The position numbers and the translations under genes were made by a program. A DNA stretch of 64,000 nucleotides from Roseateles sp. XES5 (GTDB lineage Bacteria > Pseudomonadota > Alphaproteobacteria > Rhizobiales > Rhizobiaceae), in the NCBI RefSeq assembly GCF_020535545.1, contig NZ_CP084755.1, positions 38,923-102,922 on the forward strand. Direction: 5' to 3'. Positions 31,923-40,525 of the stretch are shown piece by piece (the stretch's first letter is position 1; each line of letters opens with the position of its first letter). The notes under the pieces were generated by a model that was not told the DNA's origin, searched no databases, and was given only the letters and a program-made list of their open reading frames with translations.

Positions 31923-32299
31923 GCTTCGATATCATCGTTCATGCTAGCAACTTCTGCTTTTGAAACATAGCAACATTCGACAACCGGGGATTTCCTTAAA
32001 CTGGAGGGCATACTCCCGTTTTCGCGCGCCGGCGAGACAATACTGGCCGCCTACTGCTTGCCGCCGGAGGACTAACCAAATACCAACTAAATCTCGACCG
32101 TAGAAATGTCATAACATCACATAAGTTCTATTATGGAACCGCGGCTTATATCGCTCGCGAAACAATGACAGCATTTTCAGCGTGCTGCAGGCCTCATAGT
32201 AGTCGGAGCAACTCACAACGCCGTCAGGTGTAGGCCGGTGCACATTCTCGACAACCCGCTGCGACAATCTGGTCATCGAACCCCGTTGTAATTTCTTCA
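31923..32299. other. Upstream gap of the dioxygenase and sulfide operons
   Basis: AT-richer than its surroundings. A short minus-strand ORF (about 32109-32300) has no recognisable protein. No gene is supported. The segment should hold the promoter of the dioxygenase-HEPN operon near 31930-32000. Confidence 0.5.
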
Positions 32300-32328
32300 T
32301 TATATATTATATTATATTGTATAATGTA
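32300..32328. promoter_or_regulatory. BigR-type operator overlapping the blh promoter
   Basis: Very AT-rich run of TTATA/ATTAT repeats (32300-32328) containing TGTATAATG, a -10-like element. BigR repressors of Agrobacterium and Xylella are known to bind such TATA-rich imperfect repeats at the blh promoter. It is placed exactly upstream of blh-bigR here. Confidence 0.75.
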
Positions 32329-32347
32329 TCGAAACATGGAGTCAGGC

Positions 32348-33646
32348 ATGTCTGCCATCAAGATTTCTGAGAAGCTATCGGTCTCGCCGCAGCCGAGCGT
32401 CGACGTCATTCGGTCCCTGCGCAGCTTGGGGTTCACGACGCTGATCAACAACCGACCGGACGCCGAAGACGCTCTCCAGCCGGGAACGGACGCCGAAAAA
32501 CAGGCGGGCGAGCATTGCGGCCTGTCCTACTCTTTCGTTCCTGTCACGCTCGGCACGATCACCGAAGCGGACGTGCGGTCGTTCCAGAAGGCGCTCGACG
32601 ACTCCGGCGGACCGGTTTTCGCACACTGCAAGTCCGGCACGAGATCTCTCAGCCTGTACCTGATCGGGGAGGTCCTCGACGGCCGGATGGCTGCTGAGGA
32701 CGTCGTCGAATTCGGACGAGCCAACGGCTTCGACACTAGTGCAGCTGCGGCATGGCTCGAGCAGAACGCAACGCGTCGCCCGAAGGTGATGGGCTTCTTC
32801 GACAGGCGCACCTGGAGCGTCCAGTATGTTGTGTCCGATCCAGCGACGGGCAAGTGCGCCATCATCGATCCAGTGCTCGATTTCGACGAGAAGGCCGGAG
32901 CCACTGGCACCATAAACGCCGACGCGATCCTCGACTATGTCCGGGAGAATGGCCTGACGGTGGAGTGGATCCTCGATACCCACCCACATGCCGACCATTT
33001 CTCCGCGGCCCAGTATTTGAAGGAGAAGACCGGTGGCAGAACCGCGATCGGCGAACGCGTTGTCGATGTTCAGAAGCTCTGGAAGGAGATCTACAACTGG
33101 CCTGAGCTAGCGATCGACGGCTCGCAATGGGACCGGCTTTTCGCACATGGTGAGACGTTCAAGGTCGGCTCCATCGACACCAAGGTGATGTTCTCGCCAG
33201 GGCATACACTTGCCTCGATCACCTATGTGGTCGGCGACGCGGCCTTCGTTCATGACACGCTGTTTATGCCCGACAGCGGCACGGCGCGCGCCGACTTCCC
33301 CGGCGGTGATGTCCGCATCCTATGGAAGTCGATTCAGGATATCCTCGCTCTCCCGGACGAGACACGCATCTTCACCGGACACGACTACCAGCCGGACGGC
33401 CGTGCTCCGCGCTGGGAAAGCACCGTGGCCGAGCAGAAGAAATTCAACGAGCATCTTGCTGGCGTGACAGAAGAACAGTTCGTGACGCTCCGGACGAAGC
33501 GTGACAAGACGCTGCCCATGCCGAAGCTCATCCTGCATGCCCTGCAGGTGAACATCCGCGGTGGGCGACTGCCGGAGCCGGAAGCGAACGGCAAGCGCTA
33601 CCTGAAGTTTCCGCTCGACGCATTGCAGGGAGCCGCATGGGAATGA
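32348..33646 (+). CDS. blh: Blh-type bifunctional sulfur transferase / persulfide dioxygenase
   Basis: About 432 residues in two domains. The N-terminal DUF442 phosphatase-like/rhodanese-type domain has the P-loop cysteine in FAHCKSGTRS (about residue 100). The C-terminal metallo-beta-lactamase domain has THPHADHFSAAQYL and MFSPGHTLASI, as in ETHE1 persulfide dioxygenases. Together they oxidise sulfane sulfur formed from H2S. I start at the ATG at 32348, which has GGAG upstream; earlier ATGs lie in the promoter. It is the first gene of the blh-bigR-yeeE-yedE-tauE operon, consecutive genes overlapping by 4 bp. Confidence 0.92.
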   Translation: MSAIKISEKLSVSPQPSVDVIRSLRSLGFTTLINNRPDAEDALQPGTDAEKQAGEHCGLSYSFVPVTLGTITEADVRSFQKALDDSGGPVFAHCKSGTRSLSLYLIGEVLDGRMAAEDVVEFGRANGFDTSAAAAWLEQNATRRPKVMGFFDRRTWSVQYVVSDPATGKCAIIDPVLDFDEKAGATGTINADAILDYVRENGLTVEWILDTHPHADHFSAAQYLKEKTGGRTAIGERVVDVQKLWKEIYNWPELAIDGSQWDRLFAHGETFKVGSIDTKVMFSPGHTLASITYVVGDAAFVHDTLFMPDSGTARADFPGGDVRILWKSIQDILALPDETRIFTGHDYQPDGRAPRWESTVAEQKKFNEHLAGVTEEQFVTLRTKRDKTLPMPKLILHALQVNIRGGRLPEPEANGKRYLKFPLDALQGAAWE

Positions 33647-33984
33647 GCACCGACTCAGAGAAAATGATGAAGGCGCGGCTCTCTCCCGCCGAGATGGCGG
33701 GCCGAGCCGGAGCCGTCGCCGATCTTCTGAAGACGTTGTCCCACCAGGCGCGTCTGATGATCGTATGCACGCTGGTCGAGGGCGAGTTCTCGGTCGGCGA
33801 ACTCGAGGAAAAGCTTGACGTCCATCAGCCGCATCTTTCGCAGCATCTGACCGTGCTGCGGAGCTCTGGCATCGTCGAAACCCGGCGGGAGGGAAAGCAG
33901 ATCTTCTACCGCCTGACCGAGGAGAAAGCCGCACAGCTGGTCTCCGCCCTCTATGACATCTTCTGCGTAAAGGAAGAGACATGA
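33643..33984 (+). CDS. bigR: ArsR-family sulfide-responsive repressor BigR
   Basis: 113-residue winged-helix repressor: LKTLSHQARLMIVCTLVEGE, VGELEEKLDVHQPHLSQHLTVLRSSGIV, EGKQIFYRL. With the start at 33643 (ATGA overlap with blh) the two cysteines fall at 42 and 108, the positions that form the redox disulfide in characterised BigR. It therefore should release its AT-rich operator when these are oxidised by persulfide. An ATG two codons upstream is the only alternative. It represses its own operon. Confidence 0.93.
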   Translation: MSTDSEKMMKARLSPAEMAGRAGAVADLLKTLSHQARLMIVCTLVEGEFSVGELEEKLDVHQPHLSQHLTVLRSSGIVETRREGKQIFYRLTEEKAAQLVSALYDIFCVKEET

Positions 33985-34391
33985 GCATCTATTTCCAGTC
34001 GCTGAGCGGCGGCATGTTGATCGGCGCCTCCGCGGTCATGCTCCTGCTCTTGAACGGCCGGATTGCCGGCATCAGCGGCATTGTCGGGCGTCTGGCTCAA
34101 GGCGTCGGCCTGACCACCAATCTTGCGTTCGTTCTTGGCCTCCTGCTCGGGCCGCTCGTCTACCTGCTGGTCATTGGTGGCTGGCCGACTGTTGAGATCA
34201 TCACAGCCTGGCCGCTGATCATCGTGGCCGGACTGCTGGTCGGCTTCGGCTCGCGGATGGGATCCGGCTGCACCAGCGGACACGGCGTGCTCGGGCTTGC
34301 CCGCCTGTCGCCGCGATCGATGGTGGCCGTTGCCACATTCCTGTCCGCGGGCGTGGTCGCGGTCGCCATTCTACGAGGTTTCGGACTATGA
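33981..34391 (+). CDS. YeeE/YedE-type sulfur transporter, first half
   Basis: 136-residue inner-membrane protein with four to five hydrophobic segments and the conserved [21 protein letters not shown] motif, whose cysteine is characteristic of YeeE/YedE (TsuA-like, PmpA) proteins that move thiosulfate or sulfane sulfur. In the BigR operon this function is split into two small proteins, this and the next. It overlaps both neighbours by 4 bp. It probably exports or imports a reduced sulfur species. Confidence 0.88.
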   Translation: MSIYFQSLSGGMLIGASAVMLLLLNGRIAGISGIVGRLAQGVGLTTNLAFVLGLLLGPLVYLLVIGGWPTVEIITAWPLIIVAGLLVGFGSRMGSGCTSGHGVLGLARLSPRSMVAVATFLSAGVVAVAILRGFGL

Positions 34392-34819
34392 ACAGGACCA
34401 TCTATCAGTTCGGCGCCGCCCTCTTATCCGGCATCGTCTTCGGCTTCGGCCTGTCGCTTTCGGGCATGCTCAATCCGGTTCGCGTCCGAGGCTTCCTTGA
34501 CGTCTTCGGCAACTGGGATCCAAGTCTTGCCTTCGTCCTCGGCGGCGCCGTCGCTGTCGCCTTCATCGGCGTTCAGGTGATGAAGAAGATGCGCCATCCC
34601 ACCTTCGACGACAGTTTCCATGTGCCCACGACCCGGAAGATCGACGCGCCGCTGCTCATCGGATCGGCCTTGTTCGGAATTGGCTGGGGGATCGGCGGCT
34701 TCTGTCCCGGCCCTGCAGTCGCCTCCCTATCGGTTGGCATCCCACAAACGGTGTTGTTCGTCGCCGCCATGTTAATCGGTATGGCAGTCTACGACAGAGC
34801 GTGGAGCAGAAGAACATGA
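34388..34819 (+). CDS. YeeE/YedE-type sulfur transporter, second half (DUF6691)
   Basis: 143-residue membrane protein starting [30 protein letters not shown], with a central loop ([13 protein letters not shown]) and [19 protein letters not shown], the second conserved cysteine motif of YeeE/YedE. It is the partner of the preceding half-transporter, overlapping it by 4 bp. Its stop overlaps the next ATG (ATGA), continuing a tightly packed operon. Confidence 0.88.
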   Translation: MNRTIYQFGAALLSGIVFGFGLSLSGMLNPVRVRGFLDVFGNWDPSLAFVLGGAVAVAFIGVQVMKKMRHPTFDDSFHVPTTRKIDAPLLIGSALFGIGWGIGGFCPGPAVASLSVGIPQTVLFVAAMLIGMAVYDRAWSRRT

Positions 34820-35595
34820 TTGGTTCCGTTCTAGCGGCTGTCGGCTCCGGCGGGATCGTCGGCTTCATGCTCGGCCTTCTCGGCGGCGGCGGCTCGATCC
34901 TGGCGACCCCGCTCCTCCTCTACGTCGTCGGAGTCGCGCAGCCTCATGTCGCGATTGGAACCGGTGCGCTTGCAGTTTCGGTCAACGCTTTCGCGAACTT
35001 TACGAGCCACGCAATCAAGGGACACGTCTGGTGGCGGTGCGCCGCGGTGTTTGCAGCGCTCGGCGTCCTCGGCGCGCTAGCAGGCTCCAGCCTCGGAAAG
35101 GCGATGGACGGAGACCGACTGATTCTCCTGTTCGGCATTCTGATGGTCGTCGTCGGCGCCCTGATGCTTAAGCCCAGGAAGCCGCCGTCGGTCGAAAGCC
35201 GGCCGATCGACCTTAAGATGTGCTTTGTCACAGCAGCCGTGGCGCTGGCCGCCGGAGCGGCGTCAGGCTTCTTCGGGATCGGCGGGGGGTTCCTGATTGT
35301 GCCAGGTCTGATGCTGGCAACCGGCATGCCGATGATCAATGCGATCGGCACGTCGCTTCTGTCCGTCGGCGCCTTCGGACTGGCGACCGCGCTGAACTAT
35401 GCGGCATCCGGGCTGGTGGACTGGTGGCTTGCAACGGAGTTCATCGGTGGAGGCATCGCAGGCGGCATCCTCGGAATGAGGCTGGCAACTCGACTGAGTG
35501 GCTACAAGAACACACTCAACCGTCTGTTCGCGGCGCTCATCTTCGTCGTCGCTGGCTACATCTTCTACCGAAGCTGGGGGCCGACGATGGCTTGA
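34816..35595 (+). CDS. TauE/SafE-family sulfite/sulfur exporter
   Basis: 259-residue membrane protein with two repeats of a TauE domain (GFMLGLLGGGGSILATPLLL and SGFFGIGGGFLIVPGLMLA) and about eight membrane segments. Members export sulfite or other sulfur products of persulfide oxidation, fitting the operon. The start ATG at 34816 overlaps the preceding stop; a GTG five codons upstream is less likely. It is the last intact gene of the BigR operon. Confidence 0.9.
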   Translation: MIGSVLAAVGSGGIVGFMLGLLGGGGSILATPLLLYVVGVAQPHVAIGTGALAVSVNAFANFTSHAIKGHVWWRCAAVFAALGVLGALAGSSLGKAMDGDRLILLFGILMVVVGALMLKPRKPPSVESRPIDLKMCFVTAAVALAAGAASGFFGIGGGFLIVPGLMLATGMPMINAIGTSLLSVGAFGLATALNYAASGLVDWWLATEFIGGGIAGGILGMRLATRLSGYKNTLNRLFAALIFVVAGYIFYRSWGPTMA

Positions 35596-35792
35596 TCACA
35601 ATGTCCGCCACGGTGCCTCTGTGCGTGGCGTTCCACTCACGACGCCGGGAATAATGGGCGCTACAGACAAGGTGCTACCTTGGGTCCAACGCTCCGACAT
35701 ACGCAGGTTGCAGCGTTCAGACGCTATGCCTTTCTGCTTATGCCAACTGTCCGTTCAAATTGGGGGGCGACACGAGAGCCTTTCGGGGCTAA

Positions 35793-36548
35793 TTCACAAT
35801 TGGCGCGATTATTGGCGCTCTTGGAGGACTCATCGGGCTCGGCGGCGCGGAGTTCCGCCTCCCAATCCTGATCGGGCTCTTCAACTTTGCAGCGCTTGAG
35901 GCTGTCATCCTCAACAAAGCGATGAGCCTCGTGGTCGTTGCGACCGCGCTTCCTTTTCGGGCAGGAACCGTTCCGTTCAGCGCCGTCGCCGACAATTGGC
36001 CGATCGTCCTCAATCTTCTCGCCGGAAGCCTGATCGGCGCCTGGTTCGGCGCAGGCTGGGCGACAAAGCTGCGGTCGGAGACGCTCTACAAGGTTATCGC
36101 CATCATGCTCGTGGCAATCGCGATCGTCCTGGTGTTCGGGCACGACGCGACAGCCGGCCAACCGATGTTGACCGGCGTCAGCCAGCTCATCGCGGGTGTT
36201 TTCGCCGGCTTCATCATAGGCATCGTCGCATCACTGCTGGGAGTAGCGGGCGGCGAACTACTGATCCCGACACTGGTTCTCCTCTTTGGAGCGGACATCA
36301 AGCTCGGTGGCAGCCTTTCGCTTGCCATAAGCCTGCCAACCATGCTGGTCGGGTTCACTCGCTATAGCCGTGATCGGAGCTTCTCTGTTATCAGCCGCAA
36401 CAAGGCCTTTCTCTTGATCATGGCTGCCGGTTCGATTGTCGGCACCTTTGTCGGCGGCTTGCTTCTCGGGATCGTTCCGAACGCGGTACTGCTGCCAGCC
36501 CTAGCGATCATCTTGCTGATCTCCGCAGTGAAGGTGTGGCGGCATTAG
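35793..36548 (+). CDS. Second TauE/SafE-family transporter, 5' end lacking a normal start
   Basis: The open frame from 35793 reads GAIIGALGGLIGLGGAEFRL and then continues through MSLVVVATALPF to the end: about 250 residues, two TauE repeats, similar topology to the preceding gene but clearly diverged. No ATG/GTG/TTG precedes the first repeat in frame, since a TAA lies at 35790. Either translation starts at ATT (35799) or at the internal ATG 35922, losing the first repeat, or the gene is 5' truncated. It follows the BigR operon at a 197-bp distance. Confidence 0.65.
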   Translation, partial: FTIGAIIGALGGLIGLGGAEFRLPILIGLFNFAALEAVILNKAMSLVVVATALPFRAGTVPFSAVADNWPIVLNLLAGSLIGAWFGAGWATKLRSETLYKVIAIMLVAIAIVLVFGHDATAGQPMLTGVSQLIAGVFAGFIIGIVASLLGVAGGELLIPTLVLLFGADIKLGGSLSLAISLPTMLVGFTRYSRDRSFSVISRNKAFLLIMAAGSIVGTFVGGLLLGIVPNAVLLPALAIILLISAVKVWRH

Positions 36549-36659
36549 TGGCTCGCGGGCGCCAAAATTGCGATGGTTTGCTATCGAGGCCCGCCGCGCT
36601 GAGGTAGAATTGAAGGCTTCGCAAGGCGGACCTCGCCAAAAACGCCGCGGGAAAAACAA

Positions 36660-36984
36660 AGGGGGTCCGCATAACTGAGTTCACCGAACCGGCCGAGAAA
36701 GGCAAAAAAAACGCAAGGATTAGTGGCTATTTCGCAAGATCGCGGAGCTGATCTTTGCTATTGTCGGCATCTGGCGGGCCACCGATTAGGTCGGTGAGGC
36801 CTTCACCATGCCGCCCGGCCCCGATATCGCTCCCTACCACGATCGGCAAATCGTGATCCTTGAGCGAAACACCTGGGCGGACTGGCTCGACCCTTCCGTC
36901 TCCGCAAAATCGCTGATCAGGCCGCTTCCGCCCGTGCCCTGTCCGTGCAGCACGTCGGCTGATGTGCCTGTCCTTCCCGCTTAG
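36660..36984 (+). pseudogene. Remnant of an HMCES/YedK-type SOS response-associated peptidase
   Basis: Translation around 36740-36984 gives LIFAIVGIWRATD, a stop (TAG 36787-36789), then VGEAFTMPPGPDIAPYHDRQ and ILERNTWADWLDPS. These correspond to the FAGIWR and HDRMP-like C-terminal blocks of YedK proteins, which crosslink abasic sites in ssDNA. A less clear EFTEPAEKGKK stretch precedes it in another frame. The N-terminal catalytic Cys part is absent. It is a decayed gene at the border between two cargo modules. The 36549-36659 stretch shows nothing. Confidence 0.6.
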
Positions 36985-37146
36985 CCATGCCTATCCCGCC
37001 CGCGAGGTCCGCGTCGAAGACACCGAGCCGCCGGACATATTCGTGGTGGAGCTTCGCGGCGGTATCGAAATGATAGGCGAGAGGTAATCAGATGGAACGC
37101 TCGCGGCGACCCGCATGATCCGCCGGGCGCACCTTCCAGTAATGCC

Positions 37147-37180
37147 GAAGGGCGCTCGACCCATTCGGAGAGCGCCCTTC
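37147..37180. terminator. Strong GC-rich hairpin
   Basis: GAAGGGCGCTC (37147-37157) pairs perfectly with GAGCGCCCTTC (37170-37180). There is no T-tract, so Rho-independent termination is uncertain. It lies downstream of the minus-strand gene ending at 37210. Confidence 0.45.
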
Positions 37181-37209
37181 CGAACCGTATGGTTGCGAAC
37201 GCGCGACGG

Positions 37210-37452
37210 CTACCGTCGCCGCGATAAATGAGGAAAGACTTCCGGCAAATCAAATCCTTCCAGATTACAAATCGCCTGCAGCGGCGCATCGAGGCAAGCA
37301 TCGCAGATGCCGCACCCGTCGTCGTCCATTGCCCGATCAGCGTTTCCGCAGCAGATACAGGCCACAGCCGGTCGGGTTGCCTTGGCGCACCGCCGCGGCA
37401 ACATAATTTCAGCCGCGTCGGAAATGAGAGTTTCGATAGGGATGGTCTTCAT
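37210..37452 (-). CDS. Small zinc-finger-like protein
   Basis: 80-residue protein MKTIPIETLISDAAEIMLPR with two cysteine pairs, CICCGNAD and CGICDAC, suggesting a zinc-binding fold. The ATG at 37452 has GGAG nine bases upstream. The function is unknown. It is divergent from the universal stress gene; the intervening 344 bp (37453-37796) hold the FNR-like box and no other gene. Confidence 0.6.
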   Translation of the reverse strand: MKTIPIETLISDAAEIMLPRRCAKATRPAVACICCGNADRAMDDDGCGICDACLDAPLQAICNLEGFDLPEVFPHLSRRR

Positions 37453-37720
37453 CGCGGGTGTCTCCAACGATCTCTAGCAAGAGATAGGAGCGCCCAAAAT
37501 CTTTGCAATGGCCCGTTAAAACGTGTCCGTCTTCACCGGGGCGTCGGGGAAATTGCTGGACCCGCTCACGGTGCAATCGTCGCCCGGCTGGAACTTCTGC
37601 GGCCGTTCCTGCCCCCGATCCTCTCGGCGAACGTGGAGCGCATGCTCGCAATCCGAGGTAAGGCCTCCGGAGGCGGAACGGGGCGGCTGACCCGGCCCTT
37701 TGGCAGGCCCTACGCGATAC

Positions 37721-37734
37721 TTGACCAGGATCAA
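37721..37734. promoter_or_regulatory. FNR/FixK-like box upstream of usp
   Basis: TTGACCAGGATCAA, one mismatch to TTGATNNNNATCAA. It lies 62 bp before the GTG of the universal stress gene, a usual distance for activation by FixK/FnrN under low oxygen. Confidence 0.65.
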
Positions 37735-37796
37735 TATCTACCGCGCTATCGGCGCTATGCTTCCGACCGCTTACCTGGACCGGAAGGAATCTACGC

Positions 37797-38522
37797 GTGG
37801 TTTATCGATCCATTCTCGTCAATCTCGATATCGACCGGCCGTTCGAGCCGATAACGGAGGCCGCCATCGATTTGGCATCCCGCTCGGGCGCGCGGCTCGT
37901 CGGGCTTTGCGCCGCCGAAACGCTCGCAGAGCGCATGGAGGAGGCCCGCGCCGCGTTCCTCCATCTGGCGGCAAACAGGATCGAGGCGGAATGGCGCGGC
38001 GAAACAATGGCGCCGACCGAGGCGGTCGTGGCCGCCGCCCGTATCGCCGATCTCGTATTGATGGCGGCCGAAGAGCGCGCGGACCCGGCGGCCATCGTCC
38101 TGCGCGCCGGCCGGCCGCTGCTGGTGGTCGGGAGGGACCGGGACGCGATTGCGACAAGAAAGATCGTCATCGGCTGGAAGGACACCCGTGAGGCCCGCCG
38201 CGCGATTGCCGATGCACTTCCCCTGCTATCGGTCGCCTATGACGTCGCCGTCGTTTCCGTTTCCCCGGAGCCCGCACCGGCCGAGAGGCAGAGCCTCGCC
38301 GATATCGTTTCCTATCTCGCCCGGCACAATGTAAAAGCCAGGCCGCAGATGATCAAAAGCGCCGACGAAACGATCGGCTTTCTGCAATTCGTCGACGAAA
38401 GCGACGCCGATATCGTCGTCACCGGCGCCTATGGTCACAGCCGCCTGCGGGAATGGGTGTTCGGCGGAATCACGGGTCTGCTTCTCGAAGAGAACACGCG
38501 CACCCGCTTCCTGTCCTGTTGA
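37797..38522 (+). CDS. Universal stress protein (two-domain UspA)
   Basis: 241-residue cytoplasmic stress protein. The first Usp domain (VYRSILVNLDIDRPFEP...) is degenerate; the second has TRKIVIGWKDTREARRAI and the nucleotide-binding-type VVTGAYGHSRLREWVFGGIT. The start is GTG at 37797. A FixK/FNR-like box upstream suggests induction at low oxygen. It converges with the P1B-4 ATPase gene, 21 bp away. In rhizobia such Usp genes sit with heavy-metal ATPases in oxygen-regulated clusters, so a link is plausible. Confidence 0.88.
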   Translation: MVYRSILVNLDIDRPFEPITEAAIDLASRSGARLVGLCAAETLAERMEEARAAFLHLAANRIEAEWRGETMAPTEAVVAAARIADLVLMAAEERADPAAIVLRAGRPLLVVGRDRDAIATRKIVIGWKDTREARRAIADALPLLSVAYDVAVVSVSPEPAPAERQSLADIVSYLARHNVKARPQMIKSADETIGFLQFVDESDADIVVTGAYGHSRLREWVFGGITGLLLEENTRTRFLSC

Positions 38523-38543
38523 TCCGCAGAACGCGGCCGGCGC

Positions 38544-40523
38544 CTATACCGGCGTGTCGGCCGGCGACGTGGCCGCAACCGGTGGCGACGTCGCCAACCC
38601 GTCCTCCAGCGCACGGACGGATGCGGCCCTGTCCACTGGCCGCCGGATCGGATCCGACAACAGCCGCAAGCCGTTGAGGACCACGAGCACGGTCCCGCCT
38701 TCATGTCCGACCACCGCCAGCGGCAGCGGCAGATCGAAGAACAACCCGCCCGTTACCAGCACCAGCATGGCGCCGATCGCGACGACGAGGTTCTGCCGGA
38801 TGATCGCGGCGGTCCGTCGTGCCAGACGCTGCGCATCGGCCAGCTTCTTCATGTCTTCCGACAATAGGGCGACATCGGCGGCCTGAAGGGCGACATCCGA
38901 GCCGGCCGCGCCCATGGCGATGCCGACATCGGCGCGGGCAAGAGCGGCCGCGTCATTGACGCCGTCGCCGACGAAGGCCACCGCGCCGCCGCTCGCCAGG
39001 TCCCCCACATGGCGCACCTTGTCTTGCGGCAGCATTTCGGCGTGGATCTCGTCGGGAGCAAGGCCGAGCTGCCCGCCAATCCGCAGGGCCACCGGCCGGC
39101 GGTCTCCGGTCATCATGACGATGCGGCGCACGCCGCCGGCCCGCAGCGCGGCGAGCGCCGGGGCCGAGCTCGCCCTCGCCTCGTCCGCCACTCCGACGGC
39201 GCCGAGGACAGCCGGTCCTCGTCCCAGATAGACGACGGTCTCGGCGCTGTCGGTCAGTTCCCGAAGCCGGGCGTGATCAACCGACGCCCCCATGTCCCGA
39301 ACGAGATGAAGATTGCCGGCCCAGAGGACACTAAGCGCATCCGACCCGACGATCCCTGCGCTTGGGCGCGCGCTGACATCCACGACATGCGCCGGCGCGA
39401 TGCCACGTGCAGCCGCCTCCCGGCGGATGGCCGCCGCGACATGATGCTCGGAATGGGCTTCGAGCCCGGCGAGCAACGACAGGAAGCCGCATTCGTCCGC
39501 GTCCAGCGCGACGATCCGCGTCACGGCCGCCCGGCCGTTGGTGAGGGTGCCGGTCTTGTCGAAGGCGAAGATATTGACGGCGGCCAGCGTTTCGAGCGCG
39601 CCGCCGCCCTTGAACAGAACGCCGCCGCGCGCGGCCGCCGAAAGCGCCGACAGGATCGCCGCCGGTACCGATATGACGATCGCGCAGGGGCTGGCGGCGA
39701 CCAGCAGCGTCGCGGCCCGATAAAGCGCCTGCTCCCAATCGCGCCCGACCCCATAGAAAACGGCGAAGGCGAGAGCGGCGCCGAGGAGAACCGCGACGGT
39801 ATAACGCTGTCCGAACCAGGCGCTGAAACGCTCGGAGGGGGCCTTGGCCTCCTGGGCCTCCGTGACCAGCCGGATCATGCGGGCGATCGTGCTATCGCCG
39901 ATCGTTCTTGCGACCTCCACCTCCAGAATGCCGTCCAGATTGACGGTGGCCTCGAACACCTGCTGGCCCGGCTCCTTGGAAACGGGCATGGATTCGCCGG
40001 TGATATTGGCCTCGTCGATGCCACCACGTCCCAGCAGGATGACGCCATCGGCCGGCACGCGGGCGCCGGGCCGCAGGATCACGACATCCCCGACGGCAAG
40101 CTCCGCTGCGGGAACCTCCAGCACCGAGCCATCGGCCTGCCTGCGGAACGCCGTTTCGGGACGAAGCGCCATTAGCGCCTCGACGGCGCGGCGCGCGCGG
40201 CCGAGCGCCTGATGCTCGAGCGTTGTCGACACGCTGAACAGCGTCAGTAGCACCGCACCTTCGAACGGCGCTCCGACGACGGCCGCGGCAACCGCGGCAA
40301 CCACCATCAGGAGGTCGATATCGAGGACATGCTGCCGCCACAGGGCCAGAAGCGCGCTCCCCGTCGCCGGCAGTCCGCCGGCGAGATAGACGAGCGCCAG
40401 CCCCGGCCAGCGCAGGACGGCAAGCCCCTCGGCCGGCGGCCAGGTTCCAGCCGTGGCGAGGACCATGCCCAGCACCGTCAGCAGCGACATCACCGTGGGC
40501 GTATCGAACGACAGGCGTTTCAT
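38544..40523 (-). CDS. P1B-4-type heavy-metal ATPase (probable Fe2+/Co2+ exporter)
   Basis: 659-residue P-type ATPase. It has TGES (175-178), the membrane metal site SPC (278-280, ASPCAIVIS), phosphorylation motif DKTGT (322-326) and GDGVNDAAALARADV. The last membrane helix HEGGTVLVVLN (607-617) is diagnostic, with SPC, of subgroup P1B-4, whose members export Co2+ or Fe2+. There is no N-terminal metal-binding domain, also typical. It starts 2 bp after the VIT1-family gene, so they are co-transcribed from the iron-control palindrome at 41269. Confidence 0.9.
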   Translation of the reverse strand: MKRLSFDTPTVMSLLTVLGMVLATAGTWPPAEGLAVLRWPGLALVYLAGGLPATGSALLALWRQHVLDIDLLMVVAAVAAAVVGAPFEGAVLLTLFSVSTTLEHQALGRARRAVEALMALRPETAFRRQADGSVLEVPAAELAVGDVVILRPGARVPADGVILLGRGGIDEANITGESMPVSKEPGQQVFEATVNLDGILEVEVARTIGDSTIARMIRLVTEAQEAKAPSERFSAWFGQRYTVAVLLGAALAFAVFYGVGRDWEQALYRAATLLVAASPCAIVISVPAAILSALSAAARGGVLFKGGGALETLAAVNIFAFDKTGTLTNGRAAVTRIVALDADECGFLSLLAGLEAHSEHHVAAAIRREAAARGIAPAHVVDVSARPSAGIVGSDALSVLWAGNLHLVRDMGASVDHARLRELTDSAETVVYLGRGPAVLGAVGVADEARASSAPALAALRAGGVRRIVMMTGDRRPVALRIGGQLGLAPDEIHAEMLPQDKVRHVGDLASGGAVAFVGDGVNDAAALARADVGIAMGAAGSDVALQAADVALLSEDMKKLADAQRLARRTAAIIRQNLVVAIGAMLVLVTGGLFFDLPLPLAVVGHEGGTVLVVLNGLRLLSDPIRRPVDRAASVRALEDGLATSPPVAATSPADTPV

Positions 40524-40525
40524 GA

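Noticed and set aside
32109..32300. 63-codon minus-strand ORF before the sulfide operon
   Set aside because: No Shine-Dalgarno or recognisable motif, and it runs into the BigR-type operator.
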